Source: Zygnema cylindricum
Taxonomy: Eukaryota > Streptophyta > Zygnematophyceae > Zygnematales > Zygnemataceae
DNA: 64,000 bases
Direction: 5' to 3'
NCBI GenBank assembly: GCA_037447655.1
Contig: JBBHKE010000159.1
Coordinates: 524,041-588,040 of the forward strand
Shown: positions 44,612-55,084 of the stretch, piece by piece
Numbering within the stretch: position 1 is the stretch's first letter
Layout: every line of letters starts with the position of its first letter
The notes under the pieces: model-generated
The model's input: the letters and a program-made list of their open reading frames with translations, nothing else
Told to the model about the DNA's origin: nothing
Database searches by the model: none
Position numbers and translations under genes: made by a program

Positions 44612-46427
44612 GAGCGGCCGACAGCCATGTCTTTTTGCTCACCGGAAGTTCGTCCACACTAATTACGGACTTACCCCTCCCTCGCTTTGAGTCGCTCCAA
44701 TTATATTACAGCCGTGTGGAAGTCTCCTCTCGGAGCAACTTTAACGTCCGCTTACAAATCTAGATTCCTTGTAGTTTTAGAGTCTCGCGGTAAGTATAAC
44801 GGTACGAAGTTTTAGGCTTTCTCCTTCCAAGTTCACACTTTTGGCCATTATCACCAATCTTTAGTTGTCTTTGTTTTAGTTTTTAAACTAGGAAAATGGA
44901 CCTTATAGAAATCTGTCCTCTTGTCCTCTTTTCCGTCACTCAGAGTTCATAAAACACGCTCGCTATCGTTGGTGGGTGCGCGTAATATAAAGTGACAAGC
45001 GAAGCTGAAATGTAGAAAAAAAGGTAAATAAATGGATTATACTGTGCTACAACTATTTGCCTTGATGTTGCACAAGTGTTTTGAACGAAGACTAACAACG
45101 CCCTTTATTTTCAACATTCATACGTAAAAAAAATGTTGTAAGTACTTTTTGAAAACGAGTCGTACCATATACGATGTGGCTCTCGTCATTTAATGAATAA
45201 TTCGTCACATTGTCTTGCGATCTTCTTTTGTAAGAACACTTTTAGTGGCACACGTGTTTCGCGACACATTTGTATCCTTTGTGTTTATTTGTAATGATTG
45301 GCGATTGCGCTTTGCGATATATTTACACATTTACACGTTTTACTCTACATGGTCGTTTCTCCCGACTGATGTGATTTACACAATTACGAGCACTTGCCGT
45401 GTGAGTTATGTATCTCGAACGCTTTTCCATGTATACCGTGAATTGCTGTTAGCGTTAAAAAATAATTAGTGTAAAATACAATTAGTGTTATTCACTCTAA
45501 GTTGGGCTCAAAGCCTTTCGCCAAGAGAAAAAATGAGCTCTAATTTATGCCTAACTCTAAATTGGGTACATTTTCCCCCTAGTGCAGCCCGTATAACCTG
45601 TGTTCAGATGGTCGACGTTTGAACATGTGGGAACAGGTTCGCATGATTTTCCCATGTTTGAGAATCATATATGAGTGTGCTTTTTTATGTCAACGCACTC
45701 ACTTTCACGTGTCGATGTCTTTTTTTTGAAACTCTTCTATACGATTGAATAACGAGCAATCTTAGTACGGTCTTTCCTACAATACACTGCTTAAAAATTG
45801 TCCAAATTAGAGTTGTTAACGCTAGTTAAACAATGCCTTTATTAACGTAAAAAAACAATTAGAGTAATTAATTCTACCTTAGGATCGAGGGTCAAATTTT
45901 GGGGGCGTAGAAGCGATTCACAGTCTAGCATTATGAATTATAGGCGGATGGTAGTATGGACTTACACATTTTGCTTCCGTGCGTTTCGGAATATGGGAGC
46001 CTCTGTAAATTTTACGAGGAAAGAGAACAAACAACGTTTCCGTGAGCTTGGGAATGTGGGAGCATCTATAATTTCATTAGGAATGTAAGACTCTATGCAT
46101 TTTAATGGGAGTTCGAGTGTGAATTTATGAAGGAACGCCCTGTGCCAAGTGTATCATTCCACAGGAGTTCGGAGAGAAAAATGGATTTTTTTATGGAACT
46201 GCGAATATAATTCGAGTTCCTGAATTGACACCTGACTTCCGATAGGGAGATGTTGATCTAAGAGTGTTGAATAAAATAGTCAACATATGGACTAGAAGCT
46301 CTGGAAAAAAGTGTAAATTAACACTGCACTAGGGGAAGGGTTGAAGGTTACACCATGTGTTTGGAGCATATAAATTCACAACACAAATACATGTTAAAAC
46401 ATAAGATAATTTCGTCATAATTTCATT
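44612..46427. other. Gene-free DNA with transposon end fragments
   Basis: Contains partial ends resembling the two elements above (45430-45470 and 45620-45720). Nothing else recognised. Simple direct similarity also links 45590-45730 to 52230-52380. Confidence 0.45.
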
Positions 46428-46847
46428 TTGAACCTTTTCCACCACATTCCATACCTTCTTCGCCTAGCCCTCGCTATATCGTATCGAGATCTGGAAAAAT
46501 TGCTATTCTTCAATACTTGGAAACATTGCTACTCTTCAATACTTTTAAACTACAGTTCGAACCCAAACTCTCGTGACCGGCTAGGGAAAACACTAAATAC
46601 TTGTGCCAGAGGCCATCTTGAATGTTGTCAACTTCTGATTGAAAGTGGAGCAATTGTTTACTCTCACAAAACCAACGGCTTCTCTCCCTTACATACTTCA
46701 TGTGCTTATAATCACCGAAACATCGGTACTTTCCTTCTCTCTCATGGTTCACACGCATCCAATCCCGATCACAGAGGGGAAGCTCTCATACACTTAGCCT
46801 CTCGTGGAGGCTTTTTAACACTTTTACAAACAATATACATAGAATAG
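46428..46847 (+). pseudogene. Ankyrin-repeat gene fragment
   Basis: The open stretch encodes about three ankyrin repeats: NPNSRDRLGKTLNTCARGHLE (degenerate), NGFSPLHTSCAYNHRNIGTF with LLSHGSHASNPD, then HRGEALIHLASRGGFLTLL. It has no clear start, no further domain and ends at a stop in AT-rich sequence. It lies tail to tail with the broken CAMTA copy but does not resemble the CAMTA ankyrin region, which reads [12 protein letters not shown]. It looks like a captured exon or relic of another gene. Confidence 0.6.
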
Positions 46848-46899
46848 GACATAAGTACATATAGAATTCGTCAACAGTTTACCATCTTCTATCACCTCT

Positions 46900-48830
46900 C
46901 CCAAACATGCAATCTTCCTACCTTGGCTTCAATCATAAACATTCTTTCATCTAATGGCTAAGTTCCTAAATTCAGAGCCAGTGGAGGGTCATTTTTGGTA
47001 CTCCACTTCATAGTTTTCATAGGTTGAGTACTGTAACTCCGTTGCCAACATCCACTCTATCTTCTTCCCTCCCTTCAATGACATCGGAAGGCTGAGAATT
47101 GACATCGGAAGGCTGAGAATTAACTCACTGAGGAACAACAAATCTTAAAATGTTCACATCGTTCGGTCTAATCCGACCAATGCCCTGCAATTCCAGTTTC
47201 CCACAACTATTTTGTCATAACTCACAGTATCAATCACATCCGGCGACATACTAAAACCTTAAAAAATCCTAAGTCTAACTAAAACATCGAGTTCCTCGCC
47301 AGAAGCTACATTTAACTAATACATTGTGTTCTTTTTTTGCCACAAGTGGCAGATTTTATCAACAGTTTCAATGGCATGATTTCAGCACCAGTCAACACAA
47401 TTTTCAGACTTAACTAAAAAATAATGGGGTCCATACTAACAGCGGTGGCGCTGCTTTATTACAATGAAAAAAAGGAAGTCAAAAAAGTTGGTCAGATCCT
47501 CACCTCTTCAACCCTGAGGTAATGAACTAGCTTGAGATTCCTCCTGCATTGATGATAAACAACAAGAATCTCCAGATTCTTCAATAAACATTTCAGATAT
47601 GAAAAATAAAAGGGCAAAAAAACAAATGCCTTCGTCACGATAAGAACTCACAAACCACCAACCCACAAATAGAATATCCACAAACATCTAAACTCGGAGT
47701 GAAGAGGTTCTTTTTCACTGTTACTTCGAGATCCAGCTTTCATACCACAATGTGGATAACACTGGCAATACATGATACCTGCCATCTCAGTGCATTTGAA
47801 AGCTATAATAGCCTGCCAAAGTAATACTCGATTGCTGTAAAAAACAAGGCAAAAACAACGCATACTAACACATTTTGGCAAGGTCAAGGGTAAACTCACT
47901 CTCTAAGTTGCCAATAAATACGTCTCTGAAAACGGTCGTCCCCATCACCATGTGCATAATAGCAGTCAAGTACCGTTCTGCCTTCTACCTGCAAACAAGA
48001 ACTCAGTAGGACAAAAGTACACGTCAACTCTATAAGAAACAAAGATGTCAACTCTAGGAAAGAGCATCCACAAGACATTAAGGACGCCGAAGCAAACAGG
48101 CTTCTCAAACACAAGCGAACATTGACAGTTGGTAAAAGAAATTCATTAAAATCAGGGTAATCGTTTAGCTCTTGCTTGAAAAATGGGGAAAAAACTGGAC
48201 GTGGTATATAAAAATTTGCAAGTTTGTCCCTGGAAAAAGAACTTGCATTGAGCTCCACGTGTGATTCCTTAATTGCCTTTCCATGTGGGTTTAACTGTCA
48301 GTTACGGCCATCTCTGCGGAAAAAACGCTGCACAGTACTATCAAACAGAAAAAGGCTTCCACCTGCAGAAAAGACAAAAGCTTCAGTATTCCTCCCAATC
48401 CAAAAGTCCTCTCAAGATTACTTTGTACAACTCGAATTCGTAATGAAAAAAAATCTAAATACAGCAACTTCTTCAAACCACCTATGTGGAAAAACAAAGA
48501 AAAGGCAAAAAAAAATTCCACGCACACAGAAAATAGAAATAGAAACAGAAAAGAAACATGAAAACATTGCACATCAAATTTTCAAAAAAGTCATGCCGAG
48601 TACGCCGAAGACTGCCAAAAAAATATCTTTTCATTATATTTAAAAATAACTATTTTTAAGTTTGTCGAAAAACGCACTCTCTGGTCTATTCGGCGGTGCC
48701 ACAGTCAGCGGAAACTCGTAAGCTTCATGGTTTTGAAGAATGTCCAAAACTACAGCAGGCCTGAGCCAGTGGGCTCCTGCCTGAGCTCGAATGTCCATGA
48801 TATCCATGATATCTGCTGCAGAACCCTAAT
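46900..48830 (-). pseudogene. CAMTA: Third CAMTA copy, 5' half only, broken
   Basis: In order on the minus strand it has homologues of CAMTA exons 2 ([16 protein letters not shown]), 3, 4 ([16 protein letters not shown]), 5, 6, 7 and the end of 8. In exon 3 the tryptophan codon of DGHNW has become TGA (48298-48300). Exon 6 and 7 homologues contain further stops and a 21-bp tandem duplication (47080-47121). The first coding exon is not found and homology stops near 46905, so TIG, ankyrin and IQ parts are missing. It is more diverged than the two intact copies are from each other, hence older or unconstrained for longer. Confidence 0.85.
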
Positions 48831-49665
48831 TGGAGAGGGAGAGGGAGAGGGAGATTTTAAGCTTTTTACTGTTTCTGACAGTGACATTGGTTTCAGTGCT
48901 GTAACGTAGGCTGTCGAGATTGATGCTCTGTGCACACCATTCACTTCAGTGCTGCAGTGCACCATAGCTCGTCGAGCTTTCTCCTCTTCTTCCAAGCTTC
49001 CTTTCACGGCAACGCGTACATTTAAAAACAGTGATGTACGGACGTTGACTTTTATAGTCAACTAAATTCCTGGCGCAAGAATCCAACAGGGGAGCGCTAC
49101 TTGCAGATATTAAATTAGTATTTATTTAGGTCTCCATATCCATCCAGGAAATTTGGACACACCTGCCTGTGCTTATCAGAGGCAGGTTCTGTCGTTTTTG
49201 ATTTAAACGACAGAATCACGTAAATTTCTATTGTGGGAAAAGTACAGGTAAGTACAATTTCGCCGGTTGTCCGATTGGAGAGAGAATTTCACGAGTTTAG
49301 ACGTCTGCGCGGTAAACTCGACGCCCGAAAAAAAAAAAAGTTTTTTACCTTGAGTTCGTAGAGCTCAGAAAAACTATCCTGAACAGAAAATAGAATCGAA
49401 GGTTTTACCCGTAGAACAATATATGCTTTTGCGCAGCTCGTACGTTTGTGAAAACTCTATGTTTTATACTTACAGCGCTGAGTACTTTGCACGGTGCTTC
49501 GTACTAAAATGTTATACATGTAACTGATGTAAGGAGTTCAACGGTAACATCTTGTCACAATTTAGTATTTACGCTGTCACACTTGGAAAGACAGTTCTTG
49601 AAACATAGTCACCGGGGTAACAGAGGAGTTTGGAAAACAGATGCGGCCTTCGCCCGCGCTCATTA
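48831..49665. other. Upstream flank of the CAMTA relic
   Basis: 48835-49130 resembles the CAMTA upstream region of the arms (CAGTGCTGCAGTGCACCAT, CTCGTCGAGCTTT). A short GAGGGA tract at 48834-48852 is a stump of the intron 1 repeat. 49131-49665 has no recognised feature. Confidence 0.5.
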
Positions 49666-50361
49666 GGGTGGACTTCCATTAGCGAAAAAGTGGGGTTTTA
49701 AACCGACGGCCGTACCGTTTCGTACAAGTTCGTACAGATGATCTTTTTTTTCAACGAAAACAACATTAAAGAAAATTGTCCAAGGTTGTAGGCGTAAATT
49801 AAGACCGTCGGATTCAATTGCACTTTTTATCCGTGACGCCACGTCACCAACCCTACAGTTTTCTAAGATAGTGCAGAGTGAGGACAGTTCTCAAATACAG
49901 AACGTGTAAAAATAGGTCGCGTGGAAAAGGTAAAAAGAATCCAGGATGAGCGCGCGCGTATGTGCGTACACGTCGCAAGGGCCATGTGCCTTCCGCCAGG
50001 ATGGCTGGGAATCCGCCGAAATAATCCCGTCACGCTCCCACCATCAAAGTTTGCCGCCGCCTTTTTGTCGTTGCGTTTTGAAATTTTGGGTAGTACATTT
50101 AATGCCCTCTTTACGAGTCATTAATTGCTTTCGGTAGTACAGATATTATCTCCGATGGTACAGATATTACCTCCGCTCGTACAGATATTGCATTCTGACA
50201 TTGCATTCGAAGATTCTTTCAAGATTTTAAGCATCGAATATTAACTTACGTGTTACCAACCAGAATGAGCCACGCAGGTTTACAAACGCGACCTAATGGA
50301 AGGCACACCCTTCAGTAAAATATTCCGTACAATTACTGGGACGCCTAATGGAAGTCCACCC
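49666..50361. mobile_element. Harbinger-like MITE (GGGTGGACTTCCATTAG ends)
   Basis: The ends GGGTGGACTTCCATTAG and CTAATGGAAGTCCACCC are perfect 17-bp inverted repeats flanked by TTA at 49663-49665 and 50362-50364. Size 696 bp. Same family as 32907-33644. Confidence 0.88.
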
Positions 50362-50364
50362 TTA

Positions 50365-51149
50365 GGCTGCGACCCCATGTAGTTGTAACTTAGCGTACTT
50401 ACTTTGTATTTTAGCGCGGATCCGGCGGACCCGGATTTCAAGTGTCTCTATGTGTTCATTCGAAATTGTTACTTAAGTTTGTGACAATTGTATACGTCGA
50501 CAACGCCCGTGACGGCTGTCACCGTATACAATTTGTGATGACGCACCATATTTTTTTGTAACTTTTTGACGTGTCGCAAGACACATCATAGTTTTTGAAA
50601 CGATTTGCGGATTTGGTATGTCGCGTGTCTTTGCGTGACATCGTTGACGTAGAGCCTTGCACCCGTGGCTGTGCAAAATGCCTTTGCGTAAACCTCTCCC
50701 GTCCGGCCGCCATTACTTCGCAGATTTTTCACGTTCGCAGACTTTTCATCTTTGCGTGAAATGACACTGCAGCGTCGAGACCCCTGAAAAAAAAGAACCG
50801 TACAACATGCAAGCCGACAAAAACAAACAAACCCTGTACTTTTTTTGTCGTCAAAAACTTCTAAAATCTTTTCACACGTGGGAATATATTTTCAGATTGG
50901 TGTAGACGGATTTGCTTAGCTTAAAACACATTGCCGATGTGTTTTATCATAATTTTGAAAATGACGTGACAGTGGGTCAAAAAAACGCAACACGACAAAT
51001 TTTCGTACATCCTAAGTTCAAGAATGACGCAAATTGTACTCTACAAATTTGCAATTTCTTCGTACGGTCGCAACTTAGGCAGTACGGCGCTAAGTTTTAT
51101 AGGAAAACGACAGAAAAAAACCCGAACTTAGCCACATGGGGCCGCAGCC
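50365..51149. mobile_element. Harbinger-like MITE (GGCTGCGACCCCATGT ends)
   Basis: The ends GGCTGCGACCCCATGT and ACATGGGGCCGCAGCC match with one mismatch; TTA flanks are at 50362-50364 and 51150-51152. It shares its interior with the split MITE at 34472-38627, including CTTTGTATTTTAGCGCGGAT and CAAATTGTACTCTACAAATT. The left TTA is also the right TTA of the neighbouring element. Confidence 0.88.
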
Positions 51150-51152
51150 TTA

Positions 51153-52919
51153 GTGAAAGATTATCCGCAGTTTTAGGGTTTCGTCCTTTATCTGCGTACG
51201 GTAAGGACAGTACTTTACAGTACAGTACTGTAGTTATTGTCAAGACATCGTACTTTTAGAATAAAGTTCGAACAGGTTAATGTCCGAAGTTCCGAACTCA
51301 AAGCTTGAACCAAAAGATAGAGTTTAGTACACAATCCGTACCTTTTGTTTCTTTCGTACTGTTCCGCGATCAGTTACTATCGCGCTCTCTTTATAAAGTC
51401 TTTTGTGTTCTTCCTTCTATGGTTTTACGCCATAGTACTGTAGTATAAGGGGTGTAACGGATAGGCGTTTCTTTATCACATTGTTGCATTTTTTCAAAGC
51501 GGCGAGTTTGCCGCGCAAATGAATTAATACCGAGATTTTCAAGAAAGCTGACAATATTGTACTTACCTGTACTTTTCCGACTACTTTGGAACCTTGTCAT
51601 AAAATATTTTGTCGTTTCTGTGTACAGCTGTAAAAGTAGGTTGTGGTCAGAGCTGCTGTAGCAGGCTTGTCAGAATGCACGTGTTTGTACAACCGCGTAA
51701 ATCTATAGAGGATCAAGGTCACACTATAAATAGACATGCTTCTGTACACATTGATTGACCGTACAGAGAGACCGTTTGTGAAAAATGTCACACGTGTTAG
51801 GTATTTCGAGTACGGTGCAACGTGAATCGCTATAGCATTAATTTCTCGTAAATCTCTATTCAAATAAAGGAACTTTTGAAAACTCTTCACATTTGAAACT
51901 GTTTAGTACGAGACGTTGCAAAAAATAAAAAACTCAATGTTATACATACAAGACAAAACTTCTGTTAAGTGCACAGCTGTACCAGCGTAATTTTGCTCTT
52001 TAGGTAAATTTTTTGCATAGAGGTACCAAACGTACGGATTTTCACTTTTTTACGAAAATGCGTTAATTTTTTAAGATTTTGAAATTTTCGTTAAATTCGT
52101 ATACTTTTCATGTACGGACATAATGTACGAACAAAACGTACGGAATTATCAAAAAAAGATTGAAAGTACACTGTGAATCGCTATTAAAGTTAAGAAAACG
52201 ATACACATTCCCATGTTTTTAGGTTAGCCGCAAAAGTCTGTGTTCACATATTCGAAGCCTGAATATGTAAGAACAGGTTAACGCTATTTTCCTTCGTCTT
52301 TATGACTTGGAATCAAATCTGCATACGATTTTCTTTTCGACGCACTCAATTTACACTGACGACGCTTTCATCTGACACTTATTTTGTACGTCTGTACAAA
52401 ATAATTAAATGTTTTAGTACGGAATGACACATTACGTACGCTACACTATTTAAAAACATTCGAAATTAGTTAATAACGCCATTGAAACAGTACAGGACCA
52501 ATATCTGAGTACGCTTTTTCGTTCGATACACTCAATTTTCCCCTGTCGACGCATTTACCTGACACATATTTTATACGTATGTACGAAATAATGAACAGTT
52601 TTAGTACGGACTGACACATTTGGTACATTACACTATCTAAAAATATGCGATGCGAGGCTAGCGCACGCCGCGAGAAAATCTTTGACAGATATAATTAAAA
52701 CCCGGTACTTTTATGCATGAGCACATACCCTGAATTTTAGTAGTACTTTGGATTAGATGTTTCATATTTTATATTTTATTATGAAGTCGAATTCGGTCAA
52801 CGCATTTTAATTTTTTTTGCATTTGTTCTGTGCGCATATATCATTATTTTTTCGACGTTTCATGCGTGCGTTTAAAACGCTTGGTACCTCTATGATTTTT
52901 TGCGAGAGGTGAGAGTTCT
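51153..52919. other. Gene-free, GTAC-rich DNA with a local duplication
   Basis: Two related segments at about 52350-52460 and 52535-52640 share GACACATATTTTxTACG, GTTTTAGTACGGA and TGACACATT blocks, about 180 bp apart. ORFs here show no recognisable protein. Confidence 0.45.
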
Positions 52920-53560
52920 TAGCTGTAGAAAGTTCGTAGATAGTGTGCTGCTGACCTGTACCTATGTCTAACACGCTTTTCGTCAGACTTCAAGAATCGT
53001 ACACAATATCGTACGAATTATAAAACATAACATTATCTAACATTAAAACAGTCATGCTAAGTATTTCTTGATGCAATAAGAGGTTCAGTGGTTCACGGTA
53101 GTTCAACTATTATACATTTCAATCATGCTTTGAACTTTGATGGTTTTGCTTATCGCGTTTGAAAGTTCCGTTAGGACACTGTAAGTGTACGGCCAACATT
53201 ACAGAATTCTACAATTTGAACGAAGTTCCATTGCGCAGAGTCTGTAATCCACGTGCTCAAAAATGAGTGGTACCACGTAAGTCGATATCGAAAATTGAAA
53301 ATCGTCACTGATTTTCACACCGACCAAAAATCTTCATTTGCGTAACGCCTTGTCAGGTAGGTACCACCTCATTTTGTTAGGGTTTTCGCGTGTGACGAAT
53401 GGGCGCTAACAAAAATAGCGTGACGAAAGTGCGTTACGACATTTCGTTTGTATTTTTCGTTGGATTTTTGAATGCGTTTATCGTGTGCGATTATTTTTTA
53501 TCTCCGTTGGTTGCCATCTTGACACGTCTGCTCATTATCCATCGTGTCGCGGCTCAATTT

Positions 53561-53610
53561 TTTTTGTAATTGGTGATGTACCTCTCGAGGTACATCACCA
53601 ATTACAAAAA
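53561..53610. repeat. Perfect 24-bp hairpin with 2-nt loop
   Basis: 53561-53584 (TTTTTGTAATTGGTGATG...) is exactly reverse-complemented by 53587-53610; TC lies between. All 24 pairs match. Confidence 0.95.
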
Positions 53611-53880
53611 CTTTCGAAGCTAATGCTTCGCGAAAAAATATCCAACGGTGGCTTTGTCAATTGTCGTGCTTTTCATTTTGAGTTTGGGTGCTTTTATTTT
53701 CCTGGTTGTTGTTTTCTTTTTGTTTTTGTTTTTGTTGTGCTGTTATTTTATTCCCCTGCTGGTAGTTTTTCAGTTTCGGCCATGCCACCCCTCTTGTACC
53801 CCTGGACTCAGATGGTTTACCATCGTGCATTTTAATATATCCTGCGGTTTTTTTTTTTTTTAAATTGTTAACTCCCAGAC
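53611..53880 (+). mobile_element. 3' tail of a non-LTR element
   Basis: Matches the 3' UTR of the fragment at 15300-15490: GTGCTTTTCATTTTGAG, GGTGCTTTT, TAGTTTTTCAG, GGCCATGCCACCCCT and GGACTCAGATGGTTTACCAT. It ends with a poly(T) run. Strongly 5'-truncated; the hairpin stands at its 5' end. Confidence 0.8.
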
Positions 53881-53984
53881 ATTTGGAAAGTTGTTTTCCG
53901 TCTAAAAACAAAATAAGAGGTAAGGCGTGGCACGGAGAGGTTTGAATTTCTGTAAACAATCTCACTTTTCGTCTAATTGAACTT

Positions 53985-54679
53985 CACCCTTGTTCGGTGT
54001 ACCGTACTCAGAATGTCTCGAACCTGTGACGCTTCAAACAACTGTCTCTCTGTACGGTAAAGTATATGTAAGCAGATTCAATTATAAATTTAGTGAACAT
54101 TATCCTCTAAAGATTTACGCGATTGTACGAACACCGCGTAGTTTCAAAATTTAAGTCGATCGGCGCCGTACATTTCTTTGTTTTCTAAGATGCGCAATGT
54201 CCGGAATCATAGCTAATCCACGAGGCCGAATGTACGACAAAAATCAGGCAGATCTCAAATCAAACGTGCACATTTGGCCGTCATCCAAGATTCGAATTGG
54301 GTCCAACCTAAGACCGATAACGATAAGCAGCAGCATTGTACTTATATGTACGAATCGTACTACTATGGAATTTTCGCACATGTTTTTGTCGTGTACCTTG
54401 TAAATACTACATGCGGGTGTTGTCCAACATGCTACAGTAGATGGGCATGGGAGTCCCCCTACATAGATACGACTTACAACGTCTGCAACACTGCAAGTAG
54501 CGCTCCCCTGTTGGATTATTGCTGCAGGAATTGGCTGACCATAAAAGTCAACGCCCACACAGCATTGTTTTAAAACTTGCACTGAAGGAATGAACCAAAG
54601 CTTGGAAGAAGAGGACAAAGCTCGACGAGCCATGCTGCATTGCAGCACTGGTGGTAATTGACAACTGTCTGGACGGAGT
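53985..54679. other. Upstream flank of CAMTA-R, conserved in the left arm
   Basis: Matches 27000-27690 in reverse complement with moderate divergence. No coding region. Confidence 0.5.
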
Positions 54680-55080
54680 AAATATCTCTACAGTCTACAT
54701 TGCAGTATCGAAATCAATTTTTAAGAGATAGGAAAAAGCTTGAAATCTACATTACAGTGTTAGAATCAAACTTTTGGAGACAGGACAGTGAAAGTCACAG
54801 ATTTGAACTAGTTCTTTAAGGAATAGAATAAAGCTACATAGAAGACATTAATCAATGTTTTAAAGATAAGCTAGGCAGTCTACATTACAGTGTTGAAGTA
54901 TTTATTTTCAAAGATAGGGAAAAAGCTTAAAATCTACATTACAGTATTGAAATCAGTTGTTTGGAGACAGGGAAAAGTTTGAAATTATATTGTACAGTAT
55001 TGAAATACAACTTTTGGAGAAAGGAAAAAGTTGGACTGTCTACATTGCAGTTTCGAAAGTGAAGTTTTTGGAGAGAGGAA
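54680..55080. repeat. Degenerate tandem repeats upstream of CAMTA-R
   Basis: Six or so units of 55-70 bp with TCTACATTACAGTATTGAAAT, CTTTTGGAGA and AGGGAAAAAG parts, running to the ATG of exon 1. Same array as 26605-27000. The array forms the likely promoter or 5' UTR. Confidence 0.75.
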
Positions 55081-55084
55081 AGCC

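Larger units (their letters stand above)
53160..53984. mobile_element. Insertion unique to the right arm
   Basis: The left arm reads straight through at the matching site (about 27695-27705). The right end TCTAATTGAACTTCACCC resembles the CTAATGGAATTCTACCC family, and the left end (GAAAGTTCCGTTAGGAC) is a diverged partner. The insert itself contains a perfect hairpin and a non-LTR tail. Confidence 0.65.
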
